Origin: Eutypella sp. D-1
Taxonomy: Eukaryota > Ascomycota > Sordariomycetes > Xylariales > Diatrypaceae
Length of the DNA stretch: 64,000 bases
Direction: 5' to 3'
NCBI GenBank assembly: GCA_023313575.1
Contig: JAJTTP010000004.1
Coordinates: forward strand, 2,046,001-2,110,000
The stretch's first letter is position 1. Each line of letters starts with the position of its first letter. Below are positions 16,872-29,704 of the stretch, in pieces. The notes beneath the pieces were generated by a model. It searched no databases. It was given only the letters and a program-made list of their open reading frames with translations, and was not told the DNA's origin. The translations under genes and the position numbers were made by a program.

Positions 16872-19204
16872 ATGCCCTCCCGTCTAGAGGACGCAGGTGA
16901 TGATGAGAAGTCGGTCGAAGAGAGCCCCGAACGGCAATATCGGCTCATTCGTCCCAGTGGTCGAGATGGTTCGCGAGAAGCGGCACGAACTGTGTCGAGA
17001 GCTTCCGCTTCCCACCGCTCTGTTTCTTCCCTGTCATCAGTAGCTCATGTTCGCTCTCAGAATGGTCATGGTTGTGCCGATTTAGAGGAAAGTGGATGGC
17101 CCGCCAACGAAATCCCCTCTCAGGTCATCACTGAGTCTGAGAAAGATCCCTTCGAAGTCTCATGGGATAGTGATGATCCTCTGTGCCCTTGGAGCATGCC
17201 GCTGGTCCGTAAATGGATTCTTGTCCTCATTATCGGCATGGGCAGTCTGTGTGTGTAAGTGTCCCTTGGCCTAGTCTCGGTGGTAATCTCTTACTGATAG
17301 TGACGGTGCAGTACCTGTACAAGTTCAATCTATACCGGCACATATGCGCAAATGAAACCAGAGTTCGGCATTCCAACAATTGTGGCGACGGTCGGTTTAT
17401 CGACCTTCGTACTCGGTCGTAAGTTTCGGCCGTGGCCTTTTGCCGTCTCAGATTGACCAACAGGATGGAGATGACTAACAACATGCCAGTCGCTTTTGGG
17501 CCATTGCTCCTCTCGCCGTTGAGCGAGTTGTATGGCCGCAGACCAATCTACCTTTTATCCTGGACCATGTTTTTCATCTGGCTGATCCCATGTGCTGTCG
17601 CTCAAAACATAGAGACCATGCTTGTAGTAAGTGCCTGCTAGTAGTTCGGGCGTTAAATTGCACTTGAGATCACTCGCCTAGGACCTCTACTAATGGCCTC
17701 CATATCGTAGGTCCGCTTCTTCGAGGGCTTCGCTGGAAGTGCTTTCCTTAGCGTCGCGGGGGGCACTGTCAGCGATGTCTTCAGATGGGATCAAATTCAA
17801 GCCCCGATGTCGATCATCTCATTGAGTCCCTTCATAGGTAGGTCCGATGGCAACTTGGATTGATTTCAAAAAGCTGACCTTAACTAGGTCCAAGCCTAGG
17901 CCCTTTGATAGGAGGGTTCATCAATTACAACACCCACTGGAGGTGGACCTACTATGTACGCGCCCCTTTCCACTGATGTTCAATCGATACGCGCAACGCG
18001 CAGCCTTTGAGTTTTACTCACGGGGGAGCGATAGTTAGTACCGGCTGACACTCTCAAACAGTTCTTACTCATATGGGCGGCTGTATTACTAGCCCTGATC
18101 ATTTTTCTCGCCCCTGAGACGTACCGTAGGTTACGAAGCCCCCCTGTCTTTTGATGGAGGTCCGCCTCTAGGCACTAAAACTAATCATGGCCTAGACCCT
18201 GTGAAACTACGCGACAAGGCGAGACTCCTGAGAAAGGATACAGGCGACGATCGCTGGAAGGCGCCGATGGAGAAGAACACGAAGTCCGTACACCGGATCA
18301 TTGGTAACTCACTCCTTCGACCACTCCAGCTCCTTGTGTTTGAGCCTATGTGCCTTCTCCTCTGCATTTTCTCGGCCATTCTGTTGGGTATTCTTTACCT
18401 GTTTTTCGGAGCGTTTGGCGTCATATTTGGTGGCAATTATGGATTCAACCTCTGGCAGACCGGATTGTCTTTTCTCGGCATCCTCGCGGGTATGCTAGTG
18501 TGTTCCGCCACTTCTCCCCTGTGGCGACGGGTACATGCTCGGTTGATAGAGCAAAACGACGGTGTGCCGGAACCCGAGTTTCGTCTACCGCCTGCGATAG
18601 TCGGGGCGTTGCTTGTGCCTACCGGCCTCTTTTGGTTTGCGTGGACTACGTACCCCCACATCCACTGGATTGTCCCCATCATCGGATCTGCCTTTTTCGG
18701 CTGTGGTGTAAGTCCCCCCTTGAATGGATTGATCCCCCGCGACGCTTGGCCGCCGTAGGGGCGATTTGTCCCCTAAATTTGCCTATGACAATGCCAACTT
18801 AATTCTATAACAGCTACTGCTTGTTTTCACGGGGATCTTCACTTTCCTTGGTAAGTCATGCTCACTAACACCAAGTCGCATGAGAAGACTAACGACGTAA
18901 TTCCAGTCGACGCATACCCACTCTACGCAGCTTCGGCGTTAGCCGCTAACAGTTTTGTACGGTGTGCATTCTCAGGTGAGATCCCACCCATTTTAATAGT
19001 TTTTAGGCTTCGCACGAAACTCAGCTGCTGACGATAATGTGTGCAGCCGCTTTCCCATTGTTTGGAATATATATGTATAACACTTTAGGCTACCAATGGG
19101 CTTCAAGCCTGATCGCTTTCTTAACTGTTGTAATGCTTCCATTTCCGTATTTGTTCTTTCGGTACGGAAAGCAGTTACGAAAACGGAGCAAGTTTGCAGC
19201 TTAA
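16872..19204 (+). CDS. MFS transporter, drug:H+ antiporter-1 / polyamine type
   Basis: Membrane transporter of the major facilitator superfamily, probably plasma-membrane proton antiport of drugs or polyamines; the substrate cannot be read from sequence. I assemble ten exons: 16872-17254, 17312-17418, 17490-17626, 17711-17837, 17888-17955, 18062-18125, 18196-18707, 18814-18850, 18907-18975 and 19047-19204. The total is 1662 nt, 553 residues, in frame throughout. All introns are GT-AG, 50-106 bp, most with a CTAAC/CTGAC-like branch site. Residues 1-110 are hydrophilic and acidic. DPLCPWSM...RKW at 102-115 leads into the first membrane helix, and SPLSELYGRRPIY (172-184) is MFS motif A. The basic end RKRSKFAA follows the last helix. 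The exon structure rests on protein-family continuity across every junction. The gene is intact although its stop codon touches the RIP-mutated block, so its terminator must lie in AT-rich DNA. Confidence 0.9.
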
Positions 19205-19425
19205 ACGCATTAATTATATACAAGGTTAAAATTTAATAATAAATAATTAAATTAATAATTAAAACTTTTAATTTTAATTAATTAATTAATAAAATAAAAA
19301 TTAATTAAAGGTTTTAAATTATTTATTTAAAATAATTAAATTTTAAAAGTTTATATTTTAAATAAAATAAATAATAATAAATAAATATATATTTATAAAA
19401 AATAACCTTTAAACTTTTTAAGCTT
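19205..19425. other. Very AT-rich junction, no identified element
   Basis: These 221 bp contain TTAATTAATTAA-type runs and almost no G or C. AAGGTT-like and AACCTT-like sequences near the two ends could be remnants of inverted repeats, but the match is too short to call an element. The transporter 3' UTR and poly(A) site probably fall here. Confidence 0.5.
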
Positions 19426-20096
19426 AATAATAATAATAATAATAATTTATTTTATATCCAGGTTAAACTAGTTATTTAAGTATAAATATAAACTTATTAT
19501 ATAAATTAATATGGTCCGTATTATATAATATATAAAACGGCAAAAGTAAAACCCGGTAATTAGTTATAGCTGTTATAACCGTTATTAATTATTAAAGCTT
19601 ATATTAACGTATTACGGCTAAATAGCATGCGGTATTATAAATCGAATATTATAATTATAATTTAATTATAAAGTATCGGCTTAATAAACCGGGCGTATTT
19701 AAATAATAAAACCGATATCGTAATAAGGTTAAAACTTTAATGCCGTAAAAAAAAATAAAGATAACGGTAAAAGCGTCGGTTAATCGGGCCGTTACCGGAC
19801 CGGAAAAATAAGTTAATAACTAACGGTAATTACGTTAATTTTACGCTGGCCGGAAAGGCCGGAAAGTCGGATTTATTTAAAAAAAATAAATTTATAAATT
19901 ACGCCGGCCCGGTAAAGCCGGAAAAAAAAATAATTTCGGTAAGGCCGGAAAAGTAAGGCCCGAAAAATAAAGCCCGATTTATTATTCGCGGGAAGAAGCG
20001 GGGCTAACGGTAAAACCGCTTTAATTATTAAAAGATTTAAACCTTTTTTTTTATAAAAAAAACAGCTTAAATACGTAGCCATTACATTAAATGGCT
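19426..20096 (-). mobile_element. SINE copy 1 (tRNA-headed), RIP-mutated
   Basis: A degraded copy, in inverse orientation, of the intact element at 55705-56462. The tail, a TAA-type microsatellite, is on the left and the tRNA-related head is on the right (about 20063-20096). The shared segment that in the intact copy reads GGCGTCGGTTAATCGGGCC is almost unchanged here (near 19770-19790), while flanking GC-rich stretches have become runs of A and T. The 34-base head differs from copy 2 only by 11 C-to-T or G-to-A changes. The central region is shorter than in copy 2 (671 versus 758 bp). No clear target-site duplication is seen. Confidence 0.85.
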
Positions 20097-20105
20097 AAGT
20101 TACGA

Positions 20106-22116
20106 AATAATAATAATAATAATAATAATGATGTATTTTACGTCCGGGTGGACTATATTATTTAAAGCTATCTATATATAAGCCTATAAACAGGGCTATA
20201 TTTAAATATTAACTAAGTGCCGATATTATATAATATATAAAACAGTTAAAATAGGTTTATTTAAGGATAAACCGTATTAACGTGTTACGGTTAATATAAA
20301 AAATCCTTTACCGTTTATTATTTATTTATGGTTATTTTTTAATTAAGGCTTTATTATTTATTTCCAAATCTTTTAAATTATATTTCGGTTATTTTACCCG
20401 TTATTTATTATAAATAGTTTTAAAATTTGCCGTATTTTATTACGCGCCTGGTTTTTAATCCGATATCGAATAAGGTTTAACTTTATCGAGAAAAACTAAA
20501 AAAGCGATATAGCCTTTATAGCTAAAGAATTAAATTATTTCGTAACCGGGTTAAATTAAAAAACGGAAAATACCTTTTATAATATTATAATTAAAGACGT
20601 AACCGGCGGTTTTTTTTTTATACCGGTAAAAGTAAAACGTATTATATTTAAAACGTTAATAATATTCGGTAAAGTTATTATAGCCCGATTATTTTACGAG
20701 AAAATGGTATAATATTAAACGTAGAAAAAAGAATTTAAAAAAAAAGTTTTTTATACGGGAGGTTTTATCGTATATATAACGGGGGGATATTTCGAAATTA
20801 TTATTTAACGAAAAAAAGTTTACGCTTTTTTTTTATAATACGTTTAAAATAGGTTAAAGTTATAATATTACCGGAGTCGGAATCGGGGTATTAAACAGCT
20901 TTAAATTTAGTTTAAACGTTTACGGCCTTATTATTATTAATATTTTTATACCCCGGTGCTTATTAAATAAAAAAAGTAAATAAACGTATACGGGAAACCG
21001 TTTTATAAAAAGTTAAAAAATTAACTTATAAATTATCGGATAAATAACCGAATAAGTTTCGAATAATTGCCGTATTATCGATATAAAAGTATAAACCGGT
21101 TACCGGGGGGTTAAAGTTATATTAATTTTTTTTTACTTATTATACCGTTTTATACGCGGTTATTATTTCCTTATCGAAAACTTTTATTTAGGTTAAAAAT
21201 CCGTAAACGATATAAAAAAGTTTATATTTATTATTTTAATAAAATATAAATCCTTAACTTATACGGTTAATTTTAAAACCATTAAAATAAATAATTAAAT
21301 CCGTTAATAAAAAAAAGGATAATTATTTTTTATACATTTTAATATTTTTATTTTTATTAAAAAAGAAAAGTATAAATAATAACGGTTAACATTTTATAAA
21401 AAAAAATAAACGTAAACAGGCCGGGGCTATATCGGTAAGTTATAAACGCGTTAATTATTTTCTTTTAAAATAGGATAAATAAGTAATTACGGGATAATCT
21501 TTATTTAATATCCGAAAACGTATTAAATATTTTAATTTAATTTATGTAAAAAATATTTTTATTAATAATATCCCCGATTTTTTATAAAGGATAATAATAT
21601 AAATAATACGTTAAACGGGTAATGCGGTTTTAACGGCAATTTTAAATAATTTATTTAATTTATTTATAAATAAGCTTATTTTAATATCGGCTGGTTTAAA
21701 CGCGTTTTTAATTAATAGGCGTTAAAGTCCTGGCTATTAAGCCTTTACGGCATATATTATAATCGGTATTACGTAAATTTTAATAATTTTAACGGTTTTA
21801 TTTAAAAAGGATTTATATACGATTTTATTAAGGTATCGTATATAATTAATTATTTATAACGTTTTATTACTTTATTTAATAATATGTTTTTTAAAATTAA
21901 GTTATAAGTTAAAAAAAACATTAAATTACCGGATTATTTCCGTTAAAGCTTTAATTTCGAAAACGTTACCGGCCGTAATAATTACGTTAATTTTAAGGGT
22001 TTTATTTTTATAAAAATGTTTAAATTTGTATTTTATTAAATTAAAAAATAAGGTATTATCTTTTTTTTATTTAAATACGTTTTTTATATCGGTAATTAAA
22101 ATAACGGTTATATAAA
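20106..22116 (-). mobile_element. LINE-1, 3' part (split by LINE-2)
   Basis: The 3' half of a minus-strand non-LTR retrotransposon. It starts on the left with the microsatellite tail (TAA/TGA repeats, about 20106-20133) and the 3' UTR block containing GTATTAACGTGTTACGG, and runs inward to the ACGGTTATATAAA site at 22104-22116, where LINE-2 is inserted. It continues at 35395-39875. Together the two parts make about 6.5 kb, matching the other full-length copies. Many stops and TpA-rich codons show it cannot be translated. The left flank AAGTTACGA and the right flank AATGTTACGA (39883-39892) look like an imperfect target-site duplication. Confidence 0.85.
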
Positions 22117-23284
22117 TGATGATAATGATGATATATTTTACATCCGGGTAAACCATATTATCTAAGGCTATCTATTTACGGGCCTATATATAAGGCTATA
22201 TTTAAAGTAGCTGGGTGCCGACATTATATAATGTATAAAACGGTTAAAATAAGTTTATCCGAAGACGGGCCGTATTAACGTGTTACGGTTAATATAAAAA
22301 ATCCTTTACTATTTATTATCTACTTATAGTTATTTTTTAGCTAAGGCTTTACTATTTATCTCCGAATCTTTTAAGTTATATTTCGGCTATTTTACCCGTT
22401 ACCTGTTATAAATAGTTTTAAAACTTACCGTATTTTATTACGCGTTTAGTTTTTAATCCGATATCGAATAAGGCTTAATTTTATTAAAAAAAGTTAAAAA
22501 AATAAAATAACCTTTATAGCTAAAAAGTTAAATTACCTTATAACCGGGTTAGGCCAAAAAATAAAAAATACTTTTTATAATATTATAATTAAAAACGTAA
22601 CCGGCGGTTTTTTTTTTTATACCGGTAAAAGTAAAACATATTATGCCCGAAACGTTAATAATATTCGGTAAAATCGTTATAACCCGATCGTTTTATAAAA
22701 AGGTAATATAATATTAAACATAAAAAAAAAAACTCGGGGGGAGGTTTTTTGTACGGAAGGTTTTATCGTATATATAACGGAAAGGTATTTCGAAACCATT
22801 ATTCGGTAAAAAAAGACTTACGCCTTTTTTTTATAATACGTTTAAAATGGGTTAAGGTTATAATACCGTTAAAATCGGGGTATTAAATAGTTTTAAACTT
22901 AATTTAAACGTTTACGGCCTTATTACTGTCGATATTTTTATACCCCGGTATTTATTAAATAAAAAAAAAAAGTAAATAAGCGTATACGGAAAACCGTTTC
23001 GTAAAAAAACTAAAAAAATCGGCTTATAAATTATCGGATAAGTAACCGAATAAGTTTCGAATAACCGCCGTATTATCGATATAAAAATATAGGCCGGTTA
23101 TTAAAAAGTTAAAATCGTACCATTTTTTTTTTTTTTTTACCTATTATGCCGTTTTATACGCGGTTATTACTTTTTTATCGAAAACCTTTATTTAAGCCAA
23201 AAGTTTATAAACGGCGTAAAGAAATTTAAATCCTTTATTTTAATAAAATATAAAACCTTAACTTATACGGTTAATTTTAAAGCT
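22117..23284 (-). mobile_element. LINE-2, 3' part (split by LINE-3)
   Basis: The tail starts at 22117 with TGATGATAATGATG, followed by the family 3' UTR (GGGTGCCGACATT... and GTATTAACGTGTTACGG). It is inserted in LINE-1 with duplications ACGGTTATATAAA (22104-22116) and ACGGTTGTATAAA (35395-35407), which differ by one transition. At 23271-23284 it is broken by LINE-3 and resumes at 29705. Full length without its own insertions is about 6.4 kb. It is RIP-mutated and non-coding. Confidence 0.88.
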
Positions 23285-23285
23285 T

Positions 23286-26200
23286 ATCCTTTTTCCTTTT
23301 ATTTTTCTTATTTTAACTATTGCTAAAATTTTTACTTATATATAAAACCTTTATATCGTAAGCTTTATTTACCCCGTGCCTTTAAATTAAGCATACCCGT
23401 AAATATTGAAAATAGCAAAACCGCTGCCCCTTTAACCTTAAACCTTTCCGCGGTAAAGCATTAAACGTTTTGCCCTTAAAATATTTACGATAATTATCCG
23501 TATTTACGATACCGCCCCCGTAACGGTAATACCATTATAGCCCGCGCCCGCGCCCGTTTTTAACGAAAAAGCTAATACGGGTATATACGAATTTAAAGCT
23601 TAGTTTAAAAGGTATAAAATTAATAAGCTTTTAAAGCCGGTTTTTTTTATTTTAAAAACCCCGAAAAATATATTAAACGATTTTATACTTTTTTTAATCC
23701 GCGTATTACGGAAAAAAGAAAAGGTAATAACGAAAATAAAATTCGATATATTATTTATTTTATCGGCTTATTTAAACATTGGTTTTAAAAAATACGATAT
23801 AAAAATATATATAACATAAATTATAATATCCCGTAAATTAATAAAAGAAATAATAATTAAAATTATTAATAGCTTAAACCTTAAATTTACCGGCTACGTT
23901 ATTATTATTATTAACATAATTAATATTATTAACATTATTAATGTTATTAATATTAAAAAATATAAAATATAAAAACTTAATAACTTTATTTAATTTTAAT
24001 ATATTTTACTTTTTACCCCCTTTATTAATACCTTCCGATAGAAATTACCGGCTAAAACCTTAATTAATAATAACAGTAATAAATTAATACGGCCCGTTTA
24101 ATTAACTTAACCGGCGCCGAAAATATCGTATATAAACGTAACGGTAACGGCGGGGCTAATAAAAGAAAATTATATTTTAATTTAATTACGGAAAACGCGA
24201 TAATATTAAAAGCAAAAATAATAATTAACGTATTAAACGGAGGTAAAAATGGCCTTACCCCCCTTTAGTTAAAAAATCCAAATTAAAAAGGACCTCGGAT
24301 AATATTTAAACCGTTACCTTTTTTTTAGGCTAAAGGATAATTATAAATAAATAAACCTTAAGCTAATAAATATTAAAATAATTATAATAAAGCTTTTAAG
24401 CCTTAATTTAACGGAGATTATAAAGGTATAAAAAACCAGGATAAATTAGGCTTTTATTATTAAAAACAAAATAGCCCGTTAATATATATAAAATTATTTT
24501 ATTACTTTAAATAAAATAAGTATATGTTTCGAAAAATTTAAATAATAATTTTTATACATTTTATAAAAAGTACCCGAAATTTTCCATACCGGTAACGGAT
24601 TAAAATTAATCGATAAATTTATTTGGCATAAAATTATTACGTAATTTAGTTTAAAACTTATTAATTTTTATAAAATTAACCGTTTTATACCCGGATTTAC
24701 GGTTTAAAAATAAGTGGTAACTTTCCCCCGTAAAGTTAAAAGCTTTAAAGTTTTCGATTTTAAACCGGTTAAATTATAAAAAAAAACTCCGAAGATTATA
24801 TAATATAACCGTTATCTGGATTTTTACGACGGGCGTAATTACGATAGGCTCGAAAAATATAAACGATATAATTAAAAGGTTTATAATAACCCGGGAATAT
24901 ATTAAGCCTATATTAAATGCTTTAATTATAAAAGCTTTTATATTTATAATAACTTATCGTATTTTATTTAATTTATTAAAAAAAACGGGTAAATTATTAA
25001 ATTTACCCGTGCTTACTTTTTATTTATTAAATAATTAAATAAACGATAATACCTAAAGGTTATATAAATAACAGCTTTAATAAAGGATTAAACTTTAACG
25101 GCCTAACAGGTTTAAAGGTTTTCCGAAGCATTTACGTAAATATTTAAAAGATTTAAAATAATTATTACCACCTTAACCCTAAGGCTTAAAACATTTTAAC
25201 CTTAATTTTAACCACCCTTTTTATAACGATTAAAATCCCATTTTTTATTATATTTTATTAATAATAACCCGATAAATACCGATTAAAAAAATTATTACTT
25301 AAATATCGGTTAATCCGAATATAAGTCCGAATCAGATAACGACAATAAAAATAAAATAAAAAGTTTAAAATTTAGCTATAACCCGGAAAAACTAACGTAA
25401 ACGGCGGAAAAGCTTACGGCGTAACGGAAAAACGGCCCTTTACCGGGATAAAAATTAATAACATAATACGGCCGTATTTATTTCCGGGATATAAAGGATA
25501 ATTTTTACTAAATAAATATTAAAAAAAATAAATATAATAAATTTACGGTCCGAATTAATAATACCCCCCGATACCCGCATTTACCCCGGCTTATAAAGTA
25601 AACGGAATTCGGGGATTAATAAAAATTATAAATTATTATTTACGGCGTAACGTTTACGGATAAGGAAAATATTTACATATTATTTAAATAAACGTTCGGA
25701 AAGGACCGGTAATATATAACATTATTTTAAATACGGTAATTAAAATTAAAGCCGATATCGTATTAATATAAAAATTATAAATATAAATTAAAATAATAAA
25801 TAATAAAAAACTGATTAAAACCTATTTAAAATATAACGTTTTCTTTTTTACGGAAAATTAAACTTTTTAAACGTTATAAATACTTACGTACGTTTAAAAA
25901 AACCTTAACTTATAAATTATATAACTTTAACCTTTTATTTTACTAAATGCATACGTAATAAAAATTAATAACGTTAAATCGGTTAATATTTATATCGATT
26001 AAATAAACTTTTACCCGTTTTTTATGCTTTTTAAAAATTAAAAATTATATAATAAATAATATGTCGGAAAAAATTTTAATACGGTATATTAAACGTAATA
26101 GCTAAGCTATTGCCGTTATAAAAAACCAGGTATTAAAGTAATAAAATAAATAAAAGCATAATTATTAAACGTTTTTAATTTAAAAACCTCTATTTATACG

Positions 26201-29200
26201 GTAAATAATATATTAAATTTAACTTTATTAAACATATTATAAATAACGGCAGCAGTTAATAACACCTTATATACCGGCTCCGATTATTATATTATAATAA
26301 CCGAAATACCGGTAAGCCTTTCCGAAAAACCTTTACGCGTTAAATTAAGCTTTCCCGAAAAGGCCCGGTTACGTTTTTTTTAATTAATGCATTTATATTA
26401 GGAATAAAACCTTAATAACCTTTTTTCTTAAATAAACCTAATATTTAAAATAAAAACGGAAATATTTATTAACGTTTTATTAAAAATATTAAAATAAGTT
26501 ATAAAAATTACGGGCAAGCTAAAATATAACCGCGGCCGAAATATTATTTAATAAAATAAAAATTACGAAAAGGTTATTACCCGTTTACGCCGCATTTATT
26601 AAACGGGCGATACCGAAAAAACCTAAAAGTTAATTAAAATTTAAAAAAAAACGGTACGTTAAATTAAAAAATAATATTAAAATAAGCTTATTACCGAAAT
26701 TAAAAACAATAAAAACATTTTTAAAATCGTTAGCTAATATAAATATAAAAATAATTTCCGTTTGCCATTAATAAAAAACGGAAATAAAATAATTACCGAT
26801 ACGGAAAAAAAAATTAATTTATTATACCATAAGGTATTAATCCCTTAAACCGCCGGCGGGGATATCGTAAACCTTCAATAGCTATTATAGCCATAAAATT
26901 AGGATAAACTTAATTATAAAAACGCGTAATAAACTTATTTTAACTTTTTATAAAACCTTAAAGTATTAATAATAAAAATAAAAGACGCGTATATACGGAT
27001 ATTATTTATAACACTTAATAAAAACGGATTAATAATTATATTATTATAACTGGCTTAATTAATAATAAACAAGGTAATACGTATATTATATAAAGCATAT
27101 TTCCGTTATAATTATTACTTTTAAGTTTTTAAAATAATAAAAGTTATTATATTCTCGAAAATAAGCAAATCCGATTTTATTAAATTTAAATCATAAAAAC
27201 TTATATTATTACTTTTTTACTTAAATAAAAAACTGGAAAAATTAATAATTAAACATATAATAATATAAATATTACGTTATAAAATACTTTACCCGTAATA
27301 ATTCGGCGCTTTCTTTAAAATATTAATAATTAATTTAGCCATTTATATTATTTATAACGTTAAATAAGCGTTTACCCGTAAAAACGTCGCCTTATTATTA
27401 ATAATAAACGTATCGGGTATTTTTAATACCGTTTTATATAATCGCCTTATTCTCTGTTTAAAATAATAAAAATAAAATGCAAAATTTATATAATAGGTAA
27501 ACTCCTTTATAACAGATCGGCAAGCGGCCATACGTATAAAAAATATTATTATCGACTTTATTCCCTTATTTTACGGTATGTTTTAAAAATCCTTAATATC
27601 CTTTATTTTTTTCATGTTATATATCGAGCTAATATTACGAAAAAAATCGATACTTAATACTAAATTTAAATATGTAAACGATATCGCTATTTTACATATT
27701 GGCCCGATAACCTCTTATATAACCGCCGCCATAATTATCGATATAAAAAACGTACTTAAAAAAAAAAAATTAATACCTTATTTTTTAACCTAGCAAAATA
27801 TAAGCTTAAACATTTCCATAAAAATAAAACCTTTAAAATTAACGTAATTATTACTATCGGTAATACTTTCGAAATTAAAGCTTTAACGGAAATAATCCGG
27901 TAATTTAACGTTTTTTTTAACTTATAACTTAATTTTAAAAAACACGTTACCGAATAAAGTAATAAAACGTTATAAGTAGCTAATTATATACGACATTTTA
28001 ATAAAATCGTATATAAATCCCTTTTAAATAAAACCGTTAAAGCTGTTAAAACTTACGTAATATCGATCGTAATATACGCCGTAAAAACCTAATAGCAAAA
28101 ATCTTAATGCCTTTTAATTAAAAACGCGTTTAAACCAGCCGATATTAAAATAAACCTATTTATAAATAGATTAAATAAGTTATTTAAAATCGCTGTTAAA
28201 ATTACGTTATTTATTTAACGTACCATTTATACCATTATCTTTTATAAGGAATCGGGGATATTATTAATAAAAATACTTTTTATATAAATTAAATTAAAAT
28301 ATTTAATACGTTTTCGGATATTAAATAAAAATTACCCCGTAATTACCCGGCTATTTTACCTTAAAAAGAAATAGCCGACACGTTTATAACTAACCGATAC
28401 AGCCCCGGCCTGCCCGCGTTTACTTTTTTTCGTAAAACGTTAACTATTATTATTTATACCTTTTTTTTCGGATAAAAACGAAGGCATTAAAATACATAAA
28501 AAATAGCTATCCTCCCTTTTATTAACGGACCTAATTATTTATTTTAATAATTTTAAAATTAACCGTATAAACTAGGGTTTTATGTTTTATTAAAATAACA
28601 GACGTAAATCCTTTTACGTTATTTATAAACCTTTAACCTAAATAAAAATTTTCGATAAAAAAATAATAATTACGCGTAAAACGGTATAATAAGTAAAAAA
28701 AAAATGGTACAACCTTAACCCCCCGGCAACCGGTTTATACCTTTATATCGATAATATGGCAATTATACGTAATTTATTCGGTTACTTATCCGATAATTTT
28801 TAAACTAACTTTTTAACTTTTTATAATATAATTACCTGTATCCGGCCGTTTACCGTATCTATTTAATAAACGCCGGGTTATAAAAATATCGCCGGTAACG
28901 AAATTATAAACGCTTAAATTAAGCTCGGGGCTACTTAATACCCGGATACCGGGATAATAACTTTTACTTATTTTAAACGCATTATAAAAAAAAGGCATAA
29001 ACTTTTTTTTACCAAATAATAATTTTAAAATACCTTTTTATCGTATATATAATAAAACCTTTTATATAAAAACCTTCCTTTTAAATTTTTTTTTTTACGT
29101 TTAATATTATACCACTTTTTTATAAAATAATCGGGCCACGGTAATTTTACCGAATACTATTAACGCTTTAAATATAACGCGTTTTACTTTTACCGGTATA

Positions 29201-29704
29201 AAAAAAAAAGGACCGCCGGTTATGTTTTTGATTACGATATTACGAAAAGCACTTTTTACTTTTTAACCTAACCCGGTTATAAAATAACTTAACTTTTTAA
29301 CTATAAAAGCTATTTTATTTTTTTAACCCTTTTTAATAAGGCCAGGTTTTATTTAACGTCGGATTAAAAACTAAACGTATAATAAAATACGGTAAGTTTT
29401 AAAATTATTTATAATAAGTAACGGGTAAAATAACCAAGGTATAACTTAAAAGATTTGGAAATAAACGGTAAAATTTTAAAAAAAGATAACCGTAAATAAA
29501 TAACTAACGGAAGATTTTTTATATTAACCGTAATATATTAATACGGCCCGTCCTTAAATAAATTTATTCCAGCCGTTTTATATATTATATAATATCGGCA
29601 CCTAATTAATTAAGTACAGCCTTATTTATAAGTTTATATATAAATAGCCTTAAATAATATGGTCCACCCGGATGTAAAATAAATTATTATTATCATTATC
29701 ATTA
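23286..29704 (+). mobile_element. LINE-3, full-length non-LTR retrotransposon inside LINE-2
   Basis: A plus-strand 6.4-kb copy flanked by the 14-bp duplication TTAATTTTAAAGCT (23271-23284 and 29705-29718). The 5' end reads ATCCTTTTTCC, as in the other copies, and the 3' end is the shared GGTCCACCCGGATGTAAAATA followed by an ATT/ATC microsatellite. A Cys-knuckle-like remnant (KCFNYK, TGT changed to TAT) lies near 24915-24960, as expected of a gag-like ORF1. The reverse transcriptase core survives as KYVNDIAIL (27665-27695), a RIP-altered form of the YADD box, with the preceding conserved RT block near 27570-27640. A/T runs and stop codons fill the frame, so the element is dead. The layout (gag-like ORF1, RT in ORF2, microsatellite tail) suggests the fungal Tad/I group; that placement is inference. 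Confidence 0.9.

Noticed and set aside
17230..17484. Minus-strand 84-codon frame across the MFS gene
   Set aside because: Shadow of the transporter exons on the opposite strand.
19205..19425. Miniature inverted-repeat element between the MFS gene and SINE copy 1
   Set aside because: AAGGTT/AACCTT matches are only about 7 bp in nearly pure A/T sequence, which gives such matches by chance.
28813..28998. 61-codon minus-strand frame
   Set aside because: Antisense to LINE-3, within mutated retrotransposon sequence.
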